This document shows positions 17,493 through 26,967 of a stretch of 45,090 nt of DNA, piece after piece (position 1 is the first letter of the stretch; every line of letters begins with the position of its first letter). A program made the position numbers and the translations under genes. The notes under the pieces were generated by a model. That model had not been told where the DNA came from and did no database searches. It worked only from the letters and a program-made list of their open reading frames with translations. The DNA comes from Priestia flexa NBRC 15715 (GTDB lineage: Bacteria; Bacillota; Bacilli; Bacillales; Bacillaceae_H), in contig NZ_BCVD01000014.1 of NCBI RefSeq assembly GCF_001591565.1, positions 1-45,090 on the forward strand, in the 5' to 3' direction.

Positions 17493-18431
17493 ATGTCAAA
17501 CAAACGAAAAAAAGTCTCAGTTATTGGTGCTGGCTTTACAGGTGCAACAACTGCGTTTTTGATCGGACAAAAAGAATTAGCTGACGTTGTATTGGTGGAT
17601 ATTCCACAGGCAGAAAACCCAGCTAAAGGTAAAGCGTTGGATATGTTAGAAGCAGGCCCAGTACAAGGTTTTGACGCTAATATTACAGGAACAGCTAACT
17701 ATGAAGATACAGCTGACTCTGATGTCGTCATTATTACGGCTGGTATTGCACGTAAACCTGGTATGAGCCGTGACGATTTAGTTACGACAAACCAAAAGGT
17801 AATGAAGTCTGTAACGCAAGAAATTGTTAAATACTCACCAAATTGTTATATTATCGTGTTAACCAATCCAGTTGATGCGATGACGTATACAGTATTTAAA
17901 GAATCAGGATTTCCAAAAAATCGTGTAATTGGTCAGTCTGGTGTACTAGATTCGGCTCGTTTCCGTACATTTGTAGCACAGGAACTGAATGTATCAGTTA
18001 AGGACGTTACTGGCTTTGTACTAGGAGGACACGGTGACGATATGGTTCCTCTTGTGCGCTACTCATACGCAGGTGGAATTCCGCTTCAAACGTTAATTCC
18101 ACAAGATCGCTTAAATGCTATCGTGGAGCGTACGCGTAAAGGTGGCGGCGAGATTGTAAACCTTTTAGGAAATGGTAGTGCTTATTATGCACCTGCTGCA
18201 TCTCTCTTAGAAATGACAGAAGCTATCCTAAAAGATCAGCGTCGTATCTTACCTGCAATTGCGTACTTAGAAGGTGAATATGGCTACAGTGGTATTTACC
18301 TTGGTGTACCAACAGTTCTAGGTGCCAATGGTATTGAGCAAGTGATTGAATTAGAACTAACTGAACAAGAAAAAGCAGCTTTAGATCAATCTGCTGATTC
18401 AGTTAAAAATGTGATGAGCGTTCTTGTTTAA
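17493..18431 (+). CDS. mdh: Malate dehydrogenase
   Basis: NAD-dependent malate/oxaloacetate interconversion. The 312-residue LDH-like MDH starts with a Rossmann fold ([15 protein letters not shown]) and has NAD-type Asp (VLVDIP), the substrate-binding Arg in [11 protein letters not shown] (the Arg characteristic of MDH rather than LDH), NPVDAMTY, and the catalytic His in [15 protein letters not shown] precedes the ATG. Last gene of the citZ-icd-mdh operon, followed by a strong terminator. Confidence 0.97.
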   Translation: MSNKRKKVSVIGAGFTGATTAFLIGQKELADVVLVDIPQAENPAKGKALDMLEAGPVQGFDANITGTANYEDTADSDVVIITAGIARKPGMSRDDLVTTNQKVMKSVTQEIVKYSPNCYIIVLTNPVDAMTYTVFKESGFPKNRVIGQSGVLDSARFRTFVAQELNVSVKDVTGFVLGGHGDDMVPLVRYSYAGGIPLQTLIPQDRLNAIVERTRKGGGEIVNLLGNGSAYYAPAASLLEMTEAILKDQRRILPAIAYLEGEYGYSGIYLGVPTVLGANGIEQVIELELTEQEKAALDQSADSVKNVMSVLV

Positions 18432-18492
18432 AAATAGATAAGCACTTGGTAAACGGTGTGGTAAAAAGCATCATTTATAAAAGAAAAACAGG

Positions 18493-18522
18493 AAAATTCG
18501 AGGGAAACCTCGAATTTTTTTG
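18493..18522 (+). terminator. mdh operon terminator
   Basis: An 11-bp perfect stem AAAATTCGAGG/CCTCGAATTTT with a GAAA tetraloop and a run of seven T. Strong intrinsic terminator. Confidence 0.95.
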
Positions 18523-18610
18523 TTGTAGAAGTTTCACTGCTTTAGACAAGAACTGTTCGCATGATTAGCGATCGTTCATGAAAGCTACAAAGAGAAAGGA
18601 TGAAGTAGCA

Positions 18611-19087
18611 ATGGTGCTAGGGAAAAAACAAAAGATTGGAAGAACCATAAAACAAATCCAAGTTGGCGAAAAGCTTTCACTTACTGAACGCATAGAGGAC
18701 AAGGATATTCTTCTATATCTAGGCTTAACAAATGACGCCAATCCCCTTTATATTCAGCATGATTATGCTGCGCAAACGACGTTTAAAAAGCCGATTGTTC
18801 CAGCAATTATGATCAATGGAATGATGACAGCGGCTATCTCCAAATATTTGCCGGGTCCAGGAAGTCATATTCTAAAGCAAACCGTTGCATTTCCTAAGCG
18901 TATTTACCATTACAGTACAGTCGAGTTTTTATTTGAAGTAGTTAATAAAAATATGGACGAAAAGACAATTACAATTGATGTACAGGCAACAGATGAGAAT
19001 GAAGAGAGCGTTGTACAAGCTCAATTTATTGTATGTCCTCCTCAAGAACTATCGATTGCCGAAACACATGAGTTTGAGAACTTTTAA
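18611..19087 (+). CDS. MaoC-like hot-dog protein, catalytic His replaced
   Basis: A 158-residue single hot-dog-fold protein of the MaoC/(R)-hydratase class. The family signature G-D-x-N-P-x-H appears as N-D42-A-N-P-L-Y47, so the Asp is kept but the usual catalytic His is Tyr; the next His is H50. The Tyr form resembles non-catalytic MaoC N-terminal subunits, so an acyl-binding or partner role is more likely than enoyl hydration. The ATG at 18611 is chosen for the AAAGGA about 11 nt upstream; an ATG at 18578 lacks a site. It sits between the mdh terminator and its own terminator before phoP, an extra gene relative to B. subtilis. Confidence 0.8.
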   Translation: MVLGKKQKIGRTIKQIQVGEKLSLTERIEDKDILLYLGLTNDANPLYIQHDYAAQTTFKKPIVPAIMINGMMTAAISKYLPGPGSHILKQTVAFPKRIYHYSTVEFLFEVVNKNMDEKTITIDVQATDENEESVVQAQFIVCPPQELSIAETHEFENF

Positions 19088-19096
19088 TGCAGTGAC

Positions 19097-19133
19097 AAAC
19101 GGGCCTCCTTTTTAATTAGGGGGCTTGTTTATT
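19097..19133 (+). terminator. Terminator of the MaoC-like gene
   Basis: AAACGGGCCTCCT pairs along 13 bp (some G-U) with AGGGGGCTTGTTT around TTTTAATT; only a short T-run follows. Confidence 0.65.
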
Positions 19134-19155
19134 GGCATAATATTATGAAATGCCT

Positions 19156-19184
19156 TTGAGAACTTTAAGGAATCAGTGTATGAT
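19156..19184 (+). promoter_or_regulatory. Sigma-A promoter of phoPR
   Basis: TTGAGA (19156-19161), a 17-bp spacer and TATGAT (19179-19184), about 75 bp before phoP. Confidence 0.65.
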
Positions 19185-19258
19185 AATGACATACATATAG
19201 ACAAAATATTGGGTGAAGTGGCGTTTAAAATGAATTGATGGAGGCTTATGTTACGAAC

Positions 19259-19975
19259 ATGAATAAGAGATTATTAGTAGTAGACGATGAACAGTCAATC
19301 TCAACATTATTACAGTATAACCTGCAGCAAGCTGGTTTTGAGGTCAGCACGGCAATGGATGGAGAAGAAGGGTACAATAAAGCACTGGAAGAAAACCCAG
19401 ATTTAATCGTGTTAGACTTAATGCTTCCCAAAATGGATGGAATTGAAGTGTGCAAAAAGCTTAGACAGCAGAAAGTTATGACGCCTATATTAATGTTAAC
19501 GGCTAAGGATGATGAGTTTGATAAAGTGTTAGGTTTAGAACTTGGAGCAGATGACTATATGACAAAACCGTTTAGTCCACGAGAAGTTGTTGCTCGGGTA
19601 AAGGCCATACTTCGTCGTTCTCAAATTAGTAATCAAGCCAATCAGGAAGAAGAGGATGGAGAAAGAATCTTTATTGGAGATTTAAAAATTCTTCCCGAGC
19701 ATTACGAAGCTTATTTTCAGCAAGAGCAGCTAGAATTAACGCCAAAAGAGTTTGAACTATTATTATATTTATCAAAACATAAAGGGCGAGTGCTGACGCG
19801 TGATCAGTTATTAAGTGCCGTTTGGAATTATGACTTTGCGGGTGATACAAGGATTGTAGATGTCCATATTAGTCATTTGCGTGAAAAGATTGAAAGCAAT
19901 ACAAGAAAACCAATTTATATTAAAACCATTCGTGGTTTAGGATATAAATTAGAGGAACCAAAGGTAGATGAATAA
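19259..19975 (+). CDS. phoP: Phosphate-regulon response regulator PhoP
   Basis: OmpR-type response regulator of 238 residues controlling the phosphate-starvation regulon. Receiver domain residues: acidic pair D9-D10, phospho-acceptor D53 (VLDLMLP) and K103 in MTKPFSP; the C-terminal winged helix includes LTPKEFELL, RGHR-type RVLTRDQLL and RIVDVHISHLREKI. The start MNKRLLVVDDE aligns with B. subtilis PhoP. The nearest GGAGG is 14 nt upstream, and an out-of-frame ATG 3 nt after that site opens a four-codon ORF whose TGA overlaps the phoP ATG (ATGA). phoR overlaps its end by 8 bp. Confidence 0.95.
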   Translation: MNKRLLVVDDEQSISTLLQYNLQQAGFEVSTAMDGEEGYNKALEENPDLIVLDLMLPKMDGIEVCKKLRQQKVMTPILMLTAKDDEFDKVLGLELGADDYMTKPFSPREVVARVKAILRRSQISNQANQEEEDGERIFIGDLKILPEHYEAYFQQEQLELTPKEFELLLYLSKHKGRVLTRDQLLSAVWNYDFAGDTRIVDVHISHLREKIESNTRKPIYIKTIRGLGYKLEEPKVDE

Positions 19976-21737
19976 GTTCCGCTCGCGCTTACTTTTTGCA
20001 CTGCTAACGTTAATTATTGTGGTACTGGTTTGTTTAGGCTTATTATTAGCTCAGCTTTTCAAAAATTTCTATTTTCAAACCTTTCAAGAACGGATGGAAA
20101 AAGAAGCTGAGCTTGTCGAACTTTTTATTGGGAAAGAAGGCCTGACAAATCCAACTCTTCAAGAAAATGTAGATTCGATTAGTGAGTCATTAAGTGTTCG
20201 AGCAACTATTATTAACAATGACGGTACAATTCTTGTAGATTCAAATGCAAGTAGTCACAATGGCTCCTTGGAAAACACTCGTATACTCCAAGAGGTAATA
20301 AAGAAGCAAAGCGTGAATCAGGAAGCATTCAGCCGCATCGAAGAAAATCATGACCTCTACTATTATGGTGTGCCACTTGTCATTGACGGTCAGAAAGAAG
20401 GGTTTGTTGTTTTAAGTACTTCTTTTGCGTCATTAAATCAAGTCAATCAACAAATATGGGGGCTGTTAATTGGAAGTCTTGGCGTTGCGTTAATCGTCAT
20501 TTTATTACTAGGAATAAAGATTATGAATCGCTATACCAGACCAATTGAATCGGCTACTCAGGTAGCCATGGAGCTAGCAAAAGGCAATTATAAAGCTCGT
20601 ACTTATGAAGATTATATGGATGAAACAGGAATGCTAAGTCAATCCATTAATGCATTAGCCCGTAATTTACAAGAGTTAATTCGTAGCCAAGAGATGCAAC
20701 AAGATCGCCTGCGGACGCTCATTGAAAATATGGGTAGCGGGATGATTTTAATTGATAGTCGCGGCTATATTAACCTAGTAAATCGAGCTTATAAAGAACA
20801 ATTTCAAATAAAGATGAATGATTTCTTATATCACCTATACTATGAAGTGTTTGAACATAAAGAAGTCGTTTCCCTAGTAGAAGAGATTTTTATGACAGAA
20901 GTGAAGGTTCGCAAACATGTTGTACTCTCTCGAAATATCGAACGTCGACATTATGATGTATACGGAGCGCCAATTATCGGATTAAATGATGAATGGAAGG
21001 GGATTGTTCTGGTTTTTCATGACATAACAGAACTTAAGAAACTAGAGCAGGTTCGCCGAGACTTTGTTGCTAACGTATCTCATGAGTTAAAGACACCCAT
21101 CACATCAATTAAAGGCTTTAGTGAAACGCTTTTAGATGGTGCTATGGAGGAACCAGAGCTAAGAAAGCAGTTTCTATCGATTATCATGAATGAAAGTCAA
21201 CGGATGGAAACGTTAATACAAGATTTGTTAGATTTATCAAAAGTGGAACAGCAAGGTTTTCAGCTAAACGTTCAAGCCATTAATATTAATACGCTTCTTT
21301 ATGAAATCGTTATGGTTCTTTCTAATCGAGCAAAAGAGCGAGGAATTGATCTTCAAATTGAAACACTTGAAGAAGAATGTTTAATTGAAGCAGATATCCA
21401 GAGGTTAACCCAAATCTTTATGAACTTAATTAGCAACGCATTGAATTATACGATGCCAAGCGGTAAAGTTCATATTCGAATTGAAGAAAAATTAGACAAA
21501 GTCCTTGTTCATATCACCGATACAGGGATTGGCATCGCACAAGAAGAAATTCCTCGAATTTTTGAACGCTTTTATCGCGTAGATAAAGCAAGAAGTAGAA
21601 ATTCCGGTGGTACAGGTCTTGGACTAGCAATTGTCAAACATCTTGTAGAAGCACATAAAGGGCATATTGACGTACAGAGTAAAGTGAATGAAGGGACAAC
21701 TTTTTCTGTCACGTTAAATAAATACTTAGAAAACTAA
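19968..21737 (+). CDS. phoR: Phosphate-regulon sensor kinase PhoR
   Basis: Membrane histidine kinase of 589 residues, partner of PhoP. Order of domains: TM1 (about 9-30), extracytoplasmic sensor (about 32-162), TM2 (about 164-185), HAMP (187-240), PAS (about 245-355), HisKA with the phosphorylated H372 in NVSHELKTPITS, and HATPase_c with N box (FMNLISNALNYT), G1 (DTGIGIAQEE) and G2 (GGTGLGLAI). Ten residues longer than B. subtilis PhoR. Translation begins within the end of phoP (ATGAATAA), so the two are coupled. Confidence 0.95.
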   Translation: MNKFRSRLLFALLTLIIVVLVCLGLLLAQLFKNFYFQTFQERMEKEAELVELFIGKEGLTNPTLQENVDSISESLSVRATIINNDGTILVDSNASSHNGSLENTRILQEVIKKQSVNQEAFSRIEENHDLYYYGVPLVIDGQKEGFVVLSTSFASLNQVNQQIWGLLIGSLGVALIVILLLGIKIMNRYTRPIESATQVAMELAKGNYKARTYEDYMDETGMLSQSINALARNLQELIRSQEMQQDRLRTLIENMGSGMILIDSRGYINLVNRAYKEQFQIKMNDFLYHLYYEVFEHKEVVSLVEEIFMTEVKVRKHVVLSRNIERRHYDVYGAPIIGLNDEWKGIVLVFHDITELKKLEQVRRDFVANVSHELKTPITSIKGFSETLLDGAMEEPELRKQFLSIIMNESQRMETLIQDLLDLSKVEQQGFQLNVQAININTLLYEIVMVLSNRAKERGIDLQIETLEEECLIEADIQRLTQIFMNLISNALNYTMPSGKVHIRIEEKLDKVLVHITDTGIGIAQEEIPRIFERFYRVDKARSRNSGGTGLGLAIVKHLVEAHKGHIDVQSKVNEGTTFSVTLNKYLEN

Positions 21738-21834
21738 GCAAATGTTTACGTTCCTTTTACAAAGCATTTAAGGAAGCTTAATATAAGCTTGTTATACTTT
21801 TCTATGGAACCCCCTTCATCCAAGGAGCCAATTT

Positions 21835-21879
21835 TGGAAGACGAGAGGAGTCTTCATACTCCTTTCGTCCATTTTTTTT
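21835..21879 (+). terminator. phoPR terminator 1
   Basis: AGGAGT pairs with ACTCCT and ACGA with TCGT around CTTCAT, with an outer GG/CC, followed by a run of eight or more T. Confidence 0.85.
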
Positions 21880-21891
21880 ATAACATAAGAC

Positions 21892-21926
21892 AAAGGTATT
21901 ATTCTATAAAGGATAATGCCTTTTTT
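21892..21926 (+). terminator. phoPR terminator 2 (tandem)
   Basis: AAAGGTATTAT and ATAATGCCTTT form an 11-bp stem with one T-G pair, followed by TTTTTT. Two terminators in tandem isolate phoPR from polA. Confidence 0.8.
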
Positions 21927-22022
21927 GTTTATATCATTTATAATTAGGGCGCATTCTTAGTTCGAATTATGCATGAAACTAGTTTCTGGTAAAAAACTAA
22001 CTGTAATTAGATAGATTAGTTT

Positions 22023-22052
22023 TTGTTGTTGAGAGGAAACTTTTGATAAAAT
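22023..22052 (+). promoter_or_regulatory. Probable polA promoter
   Basis: TTGTTG (22023-22028), an 18-bp spacer and TAAAAT (22047-22052), 38 bp before polA. The long spacer between the phoR terminators and this site (about 95 bp) shows nothing else I can identify. Confidence 0.55.
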
Positions 22053-22089
22053 AGAATAAACGTTCTTTTTTTGAAATGGAGGATTATTC

Positions 22090-24714
22090 ATGTCCAAGAA
22101 ATTAGTATTAATAGACGGCAATAGTATCGCATATCGTGCATTTTTTGCTCTGCCTTTACTGAATAACGATAAAGGTATACATACAAACGCAATTTACGGA
22201 TTTACAACGATGTTAATGCGCATTTTAGAAGAAGAGAAACCAACACATCTTCTTGTAGCATTTGATGCTGGTAAAACAACTTTTCGCCATAAAACATTTA
22301 CAGAGTATAAAGGTGGAAGGCAAAAAACGCCTCCTGAGCTATCAGAGCAATTTCCATTTATTCGAGACCTGCTAGATGCCTATGGAATAAAGCGCTATGA
22401 GCTAGAGAATTACGAAGCCGATGACATTATTGGTACATTAGCAAAGCAAGCTGAAAAAGAGAACTTTGAGGTGAAAGTAATTTCAGGTGACAAAGATTTA
22501 CTTCAGCTTGTTTCAGAACACATAACAGTAGGTATCACGCGAAAAGGTATTACAGATGTTGATGCCTATACGCCAGCTTTAATCGATGAGAAGTATGGCA
22601 TTAAAGCTATGCAAATTATTGATATGAAGGGACTTATGGGTGACTCTTCTGATAATATTCCAGGTGTTCCTGGAGTTGGAGAAAAGACGGCTCTGAAATT
22701 ATTAAAAGAGTTTGGAACAGTTGAAAACGTCTTAGAATCAATCGATCAAGTGAGTGGTAAAAAATTAAAAGAAAAGCTATCAGATAACAAAGAGCAGGCA
22801 CTCATGAGTAAAGAGCTTGCTACAATCGACACAAACGCACCTATTGAAGTGAGCTTGGAAGCTGTTGCGTATCAAGGTGAAAACAGTGAAAAGCTTGTAG
22901 CACTATTTAAAGAACTTGGCTTTAATTCTCTTTTAGATAAATTTGGTGGCGATTCAGAGGAAAGTAGCTCTTTTGAAGAGCTTGAATACAAGATAGTGAA
23001 CAGTGTAGACAACGAGATATTAACAAACGATGCTGCGCTTGTTGTGGAAGGATATGAAGAAAACTATCACCATGATCAGCTGCTAGGTTTTGGTATTAGC
23101 AATGAAAATGGCCATTTTTTCATTGGAAAATCAGTAGCTTTAGGGTCCTCTGAATTTGTGAATTGGTTACAGGATCAATCAATGAAAAAGACTGTATTTG
23201 ATGGAAAAAGAATGGTTGTTTCAATGCGATGGGAAGGCTATGAGATTAAAGGAATTGAACAGGACATTATGATTGCTTCTTACATCTTAAATCCTGCTGA
23301 AGCCAACGATGATCTAGCTACAATTGCTAAGCTAAAAGGATATACGCAAGTGAGCTCTGATGAAGTGGTATACGGAAAAGGGGCAAAAAAATCAGTACCT
23401 GAAGTAGGAGAATTAGCAGAACATGTTGCTAGAAAAGCAGCAGCTCTTCAATTTTTAAAAGAAAAGCTGCTAGCCGAGCTAAAAGAAAATGAGCAGTATG
23501 ACTTATATGAACAGCTCGAAATGCCCCTGTCATTTGTATTAGCTGATATGGAATATCAAGGAGTGAAAATTGACCATAACCGCTTAGATGAATTAGGGAA
23601 AACCATTCATGAACGTCTGAAGGAATTAGAAGCTACTATTTATAGTTATGCTGGAGAAGAATTTAACATTAATTCAACGAAGCAGTTAGGCGTTATTTTG
23701 TTTGAAAAGCTTGAGCTCCCTGTTATCAAAAAGACAAAAACAGGCTATTCTACTTCCGCAGACGTGTTGGAGCAGTTAGCTGATAAGCATGACATTATCC
23801 AAGAAATTTTAGAATACCGTCAGCTTGGCAAGCTCCAGTCCACATATGTGGAAGGGCTAAAGAAAGTCATCCATTCCGATCAGAAAGTTCATACGCGTTT
23901 TAATCAAACTCTAACGCAAACAGGGCGCTTAAGCTCAGTTGATCCGAACCTGCAAAATATTCCAATACGCTTAGAAGAAGGGAAAAAAATACGTTCAGCT
24001 TTTGTCCCGTCAAAGAAAGGTTGGGTAATCTTTGCTGCTGACTATTCTCAAATCGAGCTACGCGTTTTAGCGCATATTGCAGCTGATGAAAAACTAATTG
24101 AGGCATTTACAGAAGATCTCGATATCCATACAAAAACGGCTATGGACGTGTTCCATGTAGCAAAAGAGGACGTGACGTCTAATATGAGGCGTCAAGCAAA
24201 AGCGGTTAACTTTGGAATTGTGTATGGTATTAGTGACTATGGGTTATCACAGAACCTCGGGATTACGCGAAAAGAAGCGGCAAAGTTCATTGAGCGCTAC
24301 CTGGAAAGCTTTCCTGGTGTTCAAGAATATATGGCGGATATTGTACGTCAAGCAAAAGAAGCGGGATACGTAACAACTTTATTGCATCGTCGTCGCTATC
24401 TGCCAGAGATTACAAGTCGCAACTTTAATCTGAGAAGCTTTGCTGAGAGAACGGCTATGAACACACCTATTCAAGGAACAGCTGCTGATATTATCAAAAA
24501 AGCAATGATTGAAATGGCAAAGCGATTAAAAGAAGAGAAGTTAGAAACAAAGCTTCTTCTTCAAGTACATGATGAGCTTATCTTTGAAGCGCCAAAACAT
24601 GAAATTGAAATTCTTGAGCGTATTGTTCCAGAGGTGATGGAAAGTGCACTAAAATTAGATGTACCTTTAAAAGTAGATTACTCGTATGGTGCTACTTGGT
24701 TTGACGCTAAGTAA
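22090..24714 (+). CDS. polA: DNA polymerase I
   Basis: Repair and Okazaki-fragment polymerase, 874 residues. The N-terminal 5'-3' exonuclease (1-290) has LIDGNSIAYRAFF, the acidic NYEADDIIGTLA and GDSSDNIPGVPGVGEKTA. The middle 3'-5' exonuclease-like domain (about 300-470) lacks the expected catalytic carboxylates (the DxE motif is not seen near its start), as in other Bacillus/Geobacillus Pol I, so no proofreading is expected. The polymerase domain contains motif A (DYSQIELRVLAHI), motif B (RRQAKAVNFGIVYG) and motif C (LLQVHDELIFEAP). TGGAGG precedes the ATG. Leads a polA-mutM-ytaF-coaE cluster. Confidence 0.97.
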   Translation: MSKKLVLIDGNSIAYRAFFALPLLNNDKGIHTNAIYGFTTMLMRILEEEKPTHLLVAFDAGKTTFRHKTFTEYKGGRQKTPPELSEQFPFIRDLLDAYGIKRYELENYEADDIIGTLAKQAEKENFEVKVISGDKDLLQLVSEHITVGITRKGITDVDAYTPALIDEKYGIKAMQIIDMKGLMGDSSDNIPGVPGVGEKTALKLLKEFGTVENVLESIDQVSGKKLKEKLSDNKEQALMSKELATIDTNAPIEVSLEAVAYQGENSEKLVALFKELGFNSLLDKFGGDSEESSSFEELEYKIVNSVDNEILTNDAALVVEGYEENYHHDQLLGFGISNENGHFFIGKSVALGSSEFVNWLQDQSMKKTVFDGKRMVVSMRWEGYEIKGIEQDIMIASYILNPAEANDDLATIAKLKGYTQVSSDEVVYGKGAKKSVPEVGELAEHVARKAAALQFLKEKLLAELKENEQYDLYEQLEMPLSFVLADMEYQGVKIDHNRLDELGKTIHERLKELEATIYSYAGEEFNINSTKQLGVILFEKLELPVIKKTKTGYSTSADVLEQLADKHDIIQEILEYRQLGKLQSTYVEGLKKVIHSDQKVHTRFNQTLTQTGRLSSVDPNLQNIPIRLEEGKKIRSAFVPSKKGWVIFAADYSQIELRVLAHIAADEKLIEAFTEDLDIHTKTAMDVFHVAKEDVTSNMRRQAKAVNFGIVYGISDYGLSQNLGITRKEAAKFIERYLESFPGVQEYMADIVRQAKEAGYVTTLLHRRRYLPEITSRNFNLRSFAERTAMNTPIQGTAADIIKKAMIEMAKRLKEEKLETKLLLQVHDELIFEAPKHEIEILERIVPEVMESALKLDVPLKVDYSYGATWFDAK

Positions 24715-24747
24715 ACAACAATGAATTAGCAAAGAGAGGTGGATAAG

Positions 24748-25581
24748 GTGCCCGAATTACCAGAAGTTGAAACGGTTCGCCGCACGCTCATTCATTTAGT
24801 AAAAGGAAAAACAATTGATGAAGTAAAAGTAACATGGCCAAATATCATTAAGCGACCGGTTGAAGTTGAACAGTTTTGTGATGCACTAAAGGGACAGACG
24901 ATTCAAGATGTACACCGTCGAGGGAAATTTCTAAAAATCATTTTAGATAACTACGTATTAGTTTCTCACCTCCGAATGGAAGGTAAGTATGCTCTTGCTG
25001 AGAAGGATGAACCAATTGATAAGCATACACATGTTATTTTTCTGTTTAAGGATGGTACGCAGTTAAGGTATAAAGATGTACGAAAATTTGGGACCATGCA
25101 TTTATTTCAACCAGGAGAAGAAGAGCTCTCACCACCTCTAAGTACACTGGGTTCGGAGCCTTTTGAAGAACTGTTTACAGCGGAAGTTCTAAAAAACCGA
25201 ATCGGTCGAACGAGTCGAAAAATTAAGGCGGTTTTATTAGACCAACAAGTGGTCGTTGGGCTTGGGAATATCTATGTGGATGAAGCGCTTTTCCGAGCTC
25301 GTATACATCCTGAGCGTGTAGCAAGCCAGCTCACCGATGAGGAGTTGGACCGTTTGCATAAAGAAATCGTAGCAACTCTACAGGAAGCGGTTGAAAAAGG
25401 TGGAAGTACCATTCGATCCTACGTAAATACTCAAGGAGAGATGGGGATGTTTCAGCTTCAGCTTTATGTTTATGGTAAAAAAGACGAACCTTGTGTTGTA
25501 TGTGGCACTCCGATTAAGAAATATGTAGTAGCGGGAAGAGGTACGCATATTTGTCCAAGTTGCCAGAAGCTTGAAGAATAA
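24748..25581 (+). CDS. mutM: Formamidopyrimidine-DNA glycosylase
   Basis: Base-excision enzyme that removes oxidised purines (8-oxoG, FapyG) and nicks the abasic site; 277 residues. The protein must begin MPELPEVETVRR so that Pro2 becomes the N-terminal nucleophile with Glu3; this fixes the start at GTG 24748, with an earlier in-frame ATG at 24739 rejected. The catalytic Lys lies in HRRGKFLKI, the helix-two-turn-helix in VGLGNIYVDEALF, and the C-terminal zinc finger has C-x2-C...C-x2-C (CVVCG...CPSCQ). It follows polA by 33 bp. Confidence 0.97.
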   Translation: MPELPEVETVRRTLIHLVKGKTIDEVKVTWPNIIKRPVEVEQFCDALKGQTIQDVHRRGKFLKIILDNYVLVSHLRMEGKYALAEKDEPIDKHTHVIFLFKDGTQLRYKDVRKFGTMHLFQPGEEELSPPLSTLGSEPFEELFTAEVLKNRIGRTSRKIKAVLLDQQVVVGLGNIYVDEALFRARIHPERVASQLTDEELDRLHKEIVATLQEAVEKGGSTIRSYVNTQGEMGMFQLQLYVYGKKDEPCVVCGTPIKKYVVAGRGTHICPSCQKLEE

Positions 25582-25642
25582 TAACAATGGATGGGCTCCT
25601 TTCATATACTTTAGATAGATGAAATGGAAGGAGCTCTTTAAG

Positions 25643-26275
25643 ATGATTTCACTTTCTTTAATACTAGTAGCTTTTGCAGTAAGCCTAGATAGCTTCAGCG
25701 TAGGATTAACATACGGATTGCGAAAACTTAAAATTCCGTTTAAATCAATTTTAATTATTGCTTGTTGTTCCGCGTTTACATTAACGCTTGCGATGTTTGT
25801 TGGCAAAATGATTACGCATTTATTTTCTCCGGCTGCGCTTGACACCATTGGTGGCATTATTTTTGTATTGTTGGGCATGTGGATTTTGTATCAATTTTTT
25901 CGTCCTGAAGAAGAGGAAACAGCAAAGCTGGAAGAAAAAATCATTTTTAAAGTAGAAATAAAATCCATTGGCTTGGTCATTAATATTTTGAAAAAGCCGA
26001 CGACAGCAGATTTAGATAAATCAGGCTCTATTACGGGAGTTGAAGCATTAATTTTAGGTATCGCGTTATCATTGGATGCATTTGGAGCTGGAATAGCAGC
26101 AGCTTTATTAGGTTATTCGCCAGTCATATTGGCCATCGCAGTAGCGGCAATGAGCTTTATTTTCCTTACATTAGGAATTCAAATTGGAAAATGGTTTTCT
26201 AAACTAGCTTGGATGAGGATGTTTTCATTTGTACCAGGTGTTGTATTGATTTTAATGGGAATATTGAGATTATAA
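25643..26275 (+). CDS. ytaF: YtaF, MntP-like sporulation membrane protein
   Basis: A 210-residue membrane protein with six hydrophobic segments and an internal duplication: SLDSFSVGLTYGL near the N-terminus and SLDAFGAGIAAALLG in the second half, the conserved Asp-containing motifs of the MntP (DUF204) manganese exporter fold. B. subtilis YtaF is annotated as a sporulation membrane protein; manganese export is inferred from fold only. The central loop (about 95-135) is charged. The ATG at 25643 has AAGGAG 9 nt upstream; the longer ORF start at 25619 would span it. Lies between mutM and coaE. Confidence 0.88.
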   Translation: MISLSLILVAFAVSLDSFSVGLTYGLRKLKIPFKSILIIACCSAFTLTLAMFVGKMITHLFSPAALDTIGGIIFVLLGMWILYQFFRPEEEETAKLEEKIIFKVEIKSIGLVINILKKPTTADLDKSGSITGVEALILGIALSLDAFGAGIAAALLGYSPVILAIAVAAMSFIFLTLGIQIGKWFSKLAWMRMFSFVPGVVLILMGILRL

Positions 26276-26295
26276 GAAGTAAAAGGGAGAACATT

Positions 26296-26892
26296 ATGAC
26301 GATTGTTGTTGGTTTAACGGGTGGAATCGCTAGTGGAAAAAGTACGGTCTCAGCGATATTCCGTGAAATGAATATACCGGTAATCGATGCTGATCAGATT
26401 GCAAAAGAAGTCGTTCAGAACGGTAGAGTCGCTTATAGTAAGATTGTTGAGGCATTTGGAAAAGAGATTTTACAAGAAGATCTAGAAATTAATCGTGCTG
26501 CTCTTGGTCAGATTATCTTTCATAACGAACAGGAGCGTCAAAAGCTCAATTCAATTGTACACCCGGAAGTTCGAAGTGAAATGTTAAAGCAAAAAGAACA
26601 ATTGATTGCTGAGCAATATCAGCTAGTTGTGTTGGATATTCCACTTTTGTTTGAAAGCAAATTAACGTATCTAGTAGACCAAGTTATTGTTGTCCATGTA
26701 AATGAACTTGTGCAGCTTGAGAGACTACAAAAAAGAAATAACCTCTCTAAAGAAGATGCATTAGCGAGAATTAAGTCTCAACTGCCTTTAACTGAAAAGG
26801 CAAAGATGGCAGATTTTATTATTGATAACAATGGAAGTATAGATGAAACAAAAGAGCAAGTTATAAAACTTGTATCAAAATTAACAAATTGA
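26296..26892 (+). CDS. coaE: Dephospho-CoA kinase
   Basis: Last step of coenzyme A biosynthesis, phosphorylating dephospho-CoA at the 3'-hydroxyl. The 198-residue P-loop kinase begins MTIVVGLTGGIASGKST (Walker A, residues 9-17) and has DADQIAKEVV, HPEVR and the lid RLQKRNNLSKEDALARI. The ATG at 26296 follows AAAAGGGAGA; longer readings run back into ytaF. Twenty base pairs after ytaF, so cotranscribed. Confidence 0.95.
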   Translation: MTIVVGLTGGIASGKSTVSAIFREMNIPVIDADQIAKEVVQNGRVAYSKIVEAFGKEILQEDLEINRAALGQIIFHNEQERQKLNSIVHPEVRSEMLKQKEQLIAEQYQLVVLDIPLLFESKLTYLVDQVIVVHVNELVQLERLQKRNNLSKEDALARIKSQLPLTEKAKMADFIIDNNGSIDETKEQVIKLVSKLTN

Positions 26893-26967
26893 GTTGGAGA
26901 GAAGTCATTCTTTCCAGCTTTTTTTAATATATGTAGAATAAGACAACAAAATAATGTGCAATAATTC

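Noticed and set aside
22980-23500. Loss of PolA proofreading residues as a new defect
   Set aside because: The degenerate 3'-5' exonuclease-like domain is an established feature of Bacillus and Geobacillus DNA polymerase I.
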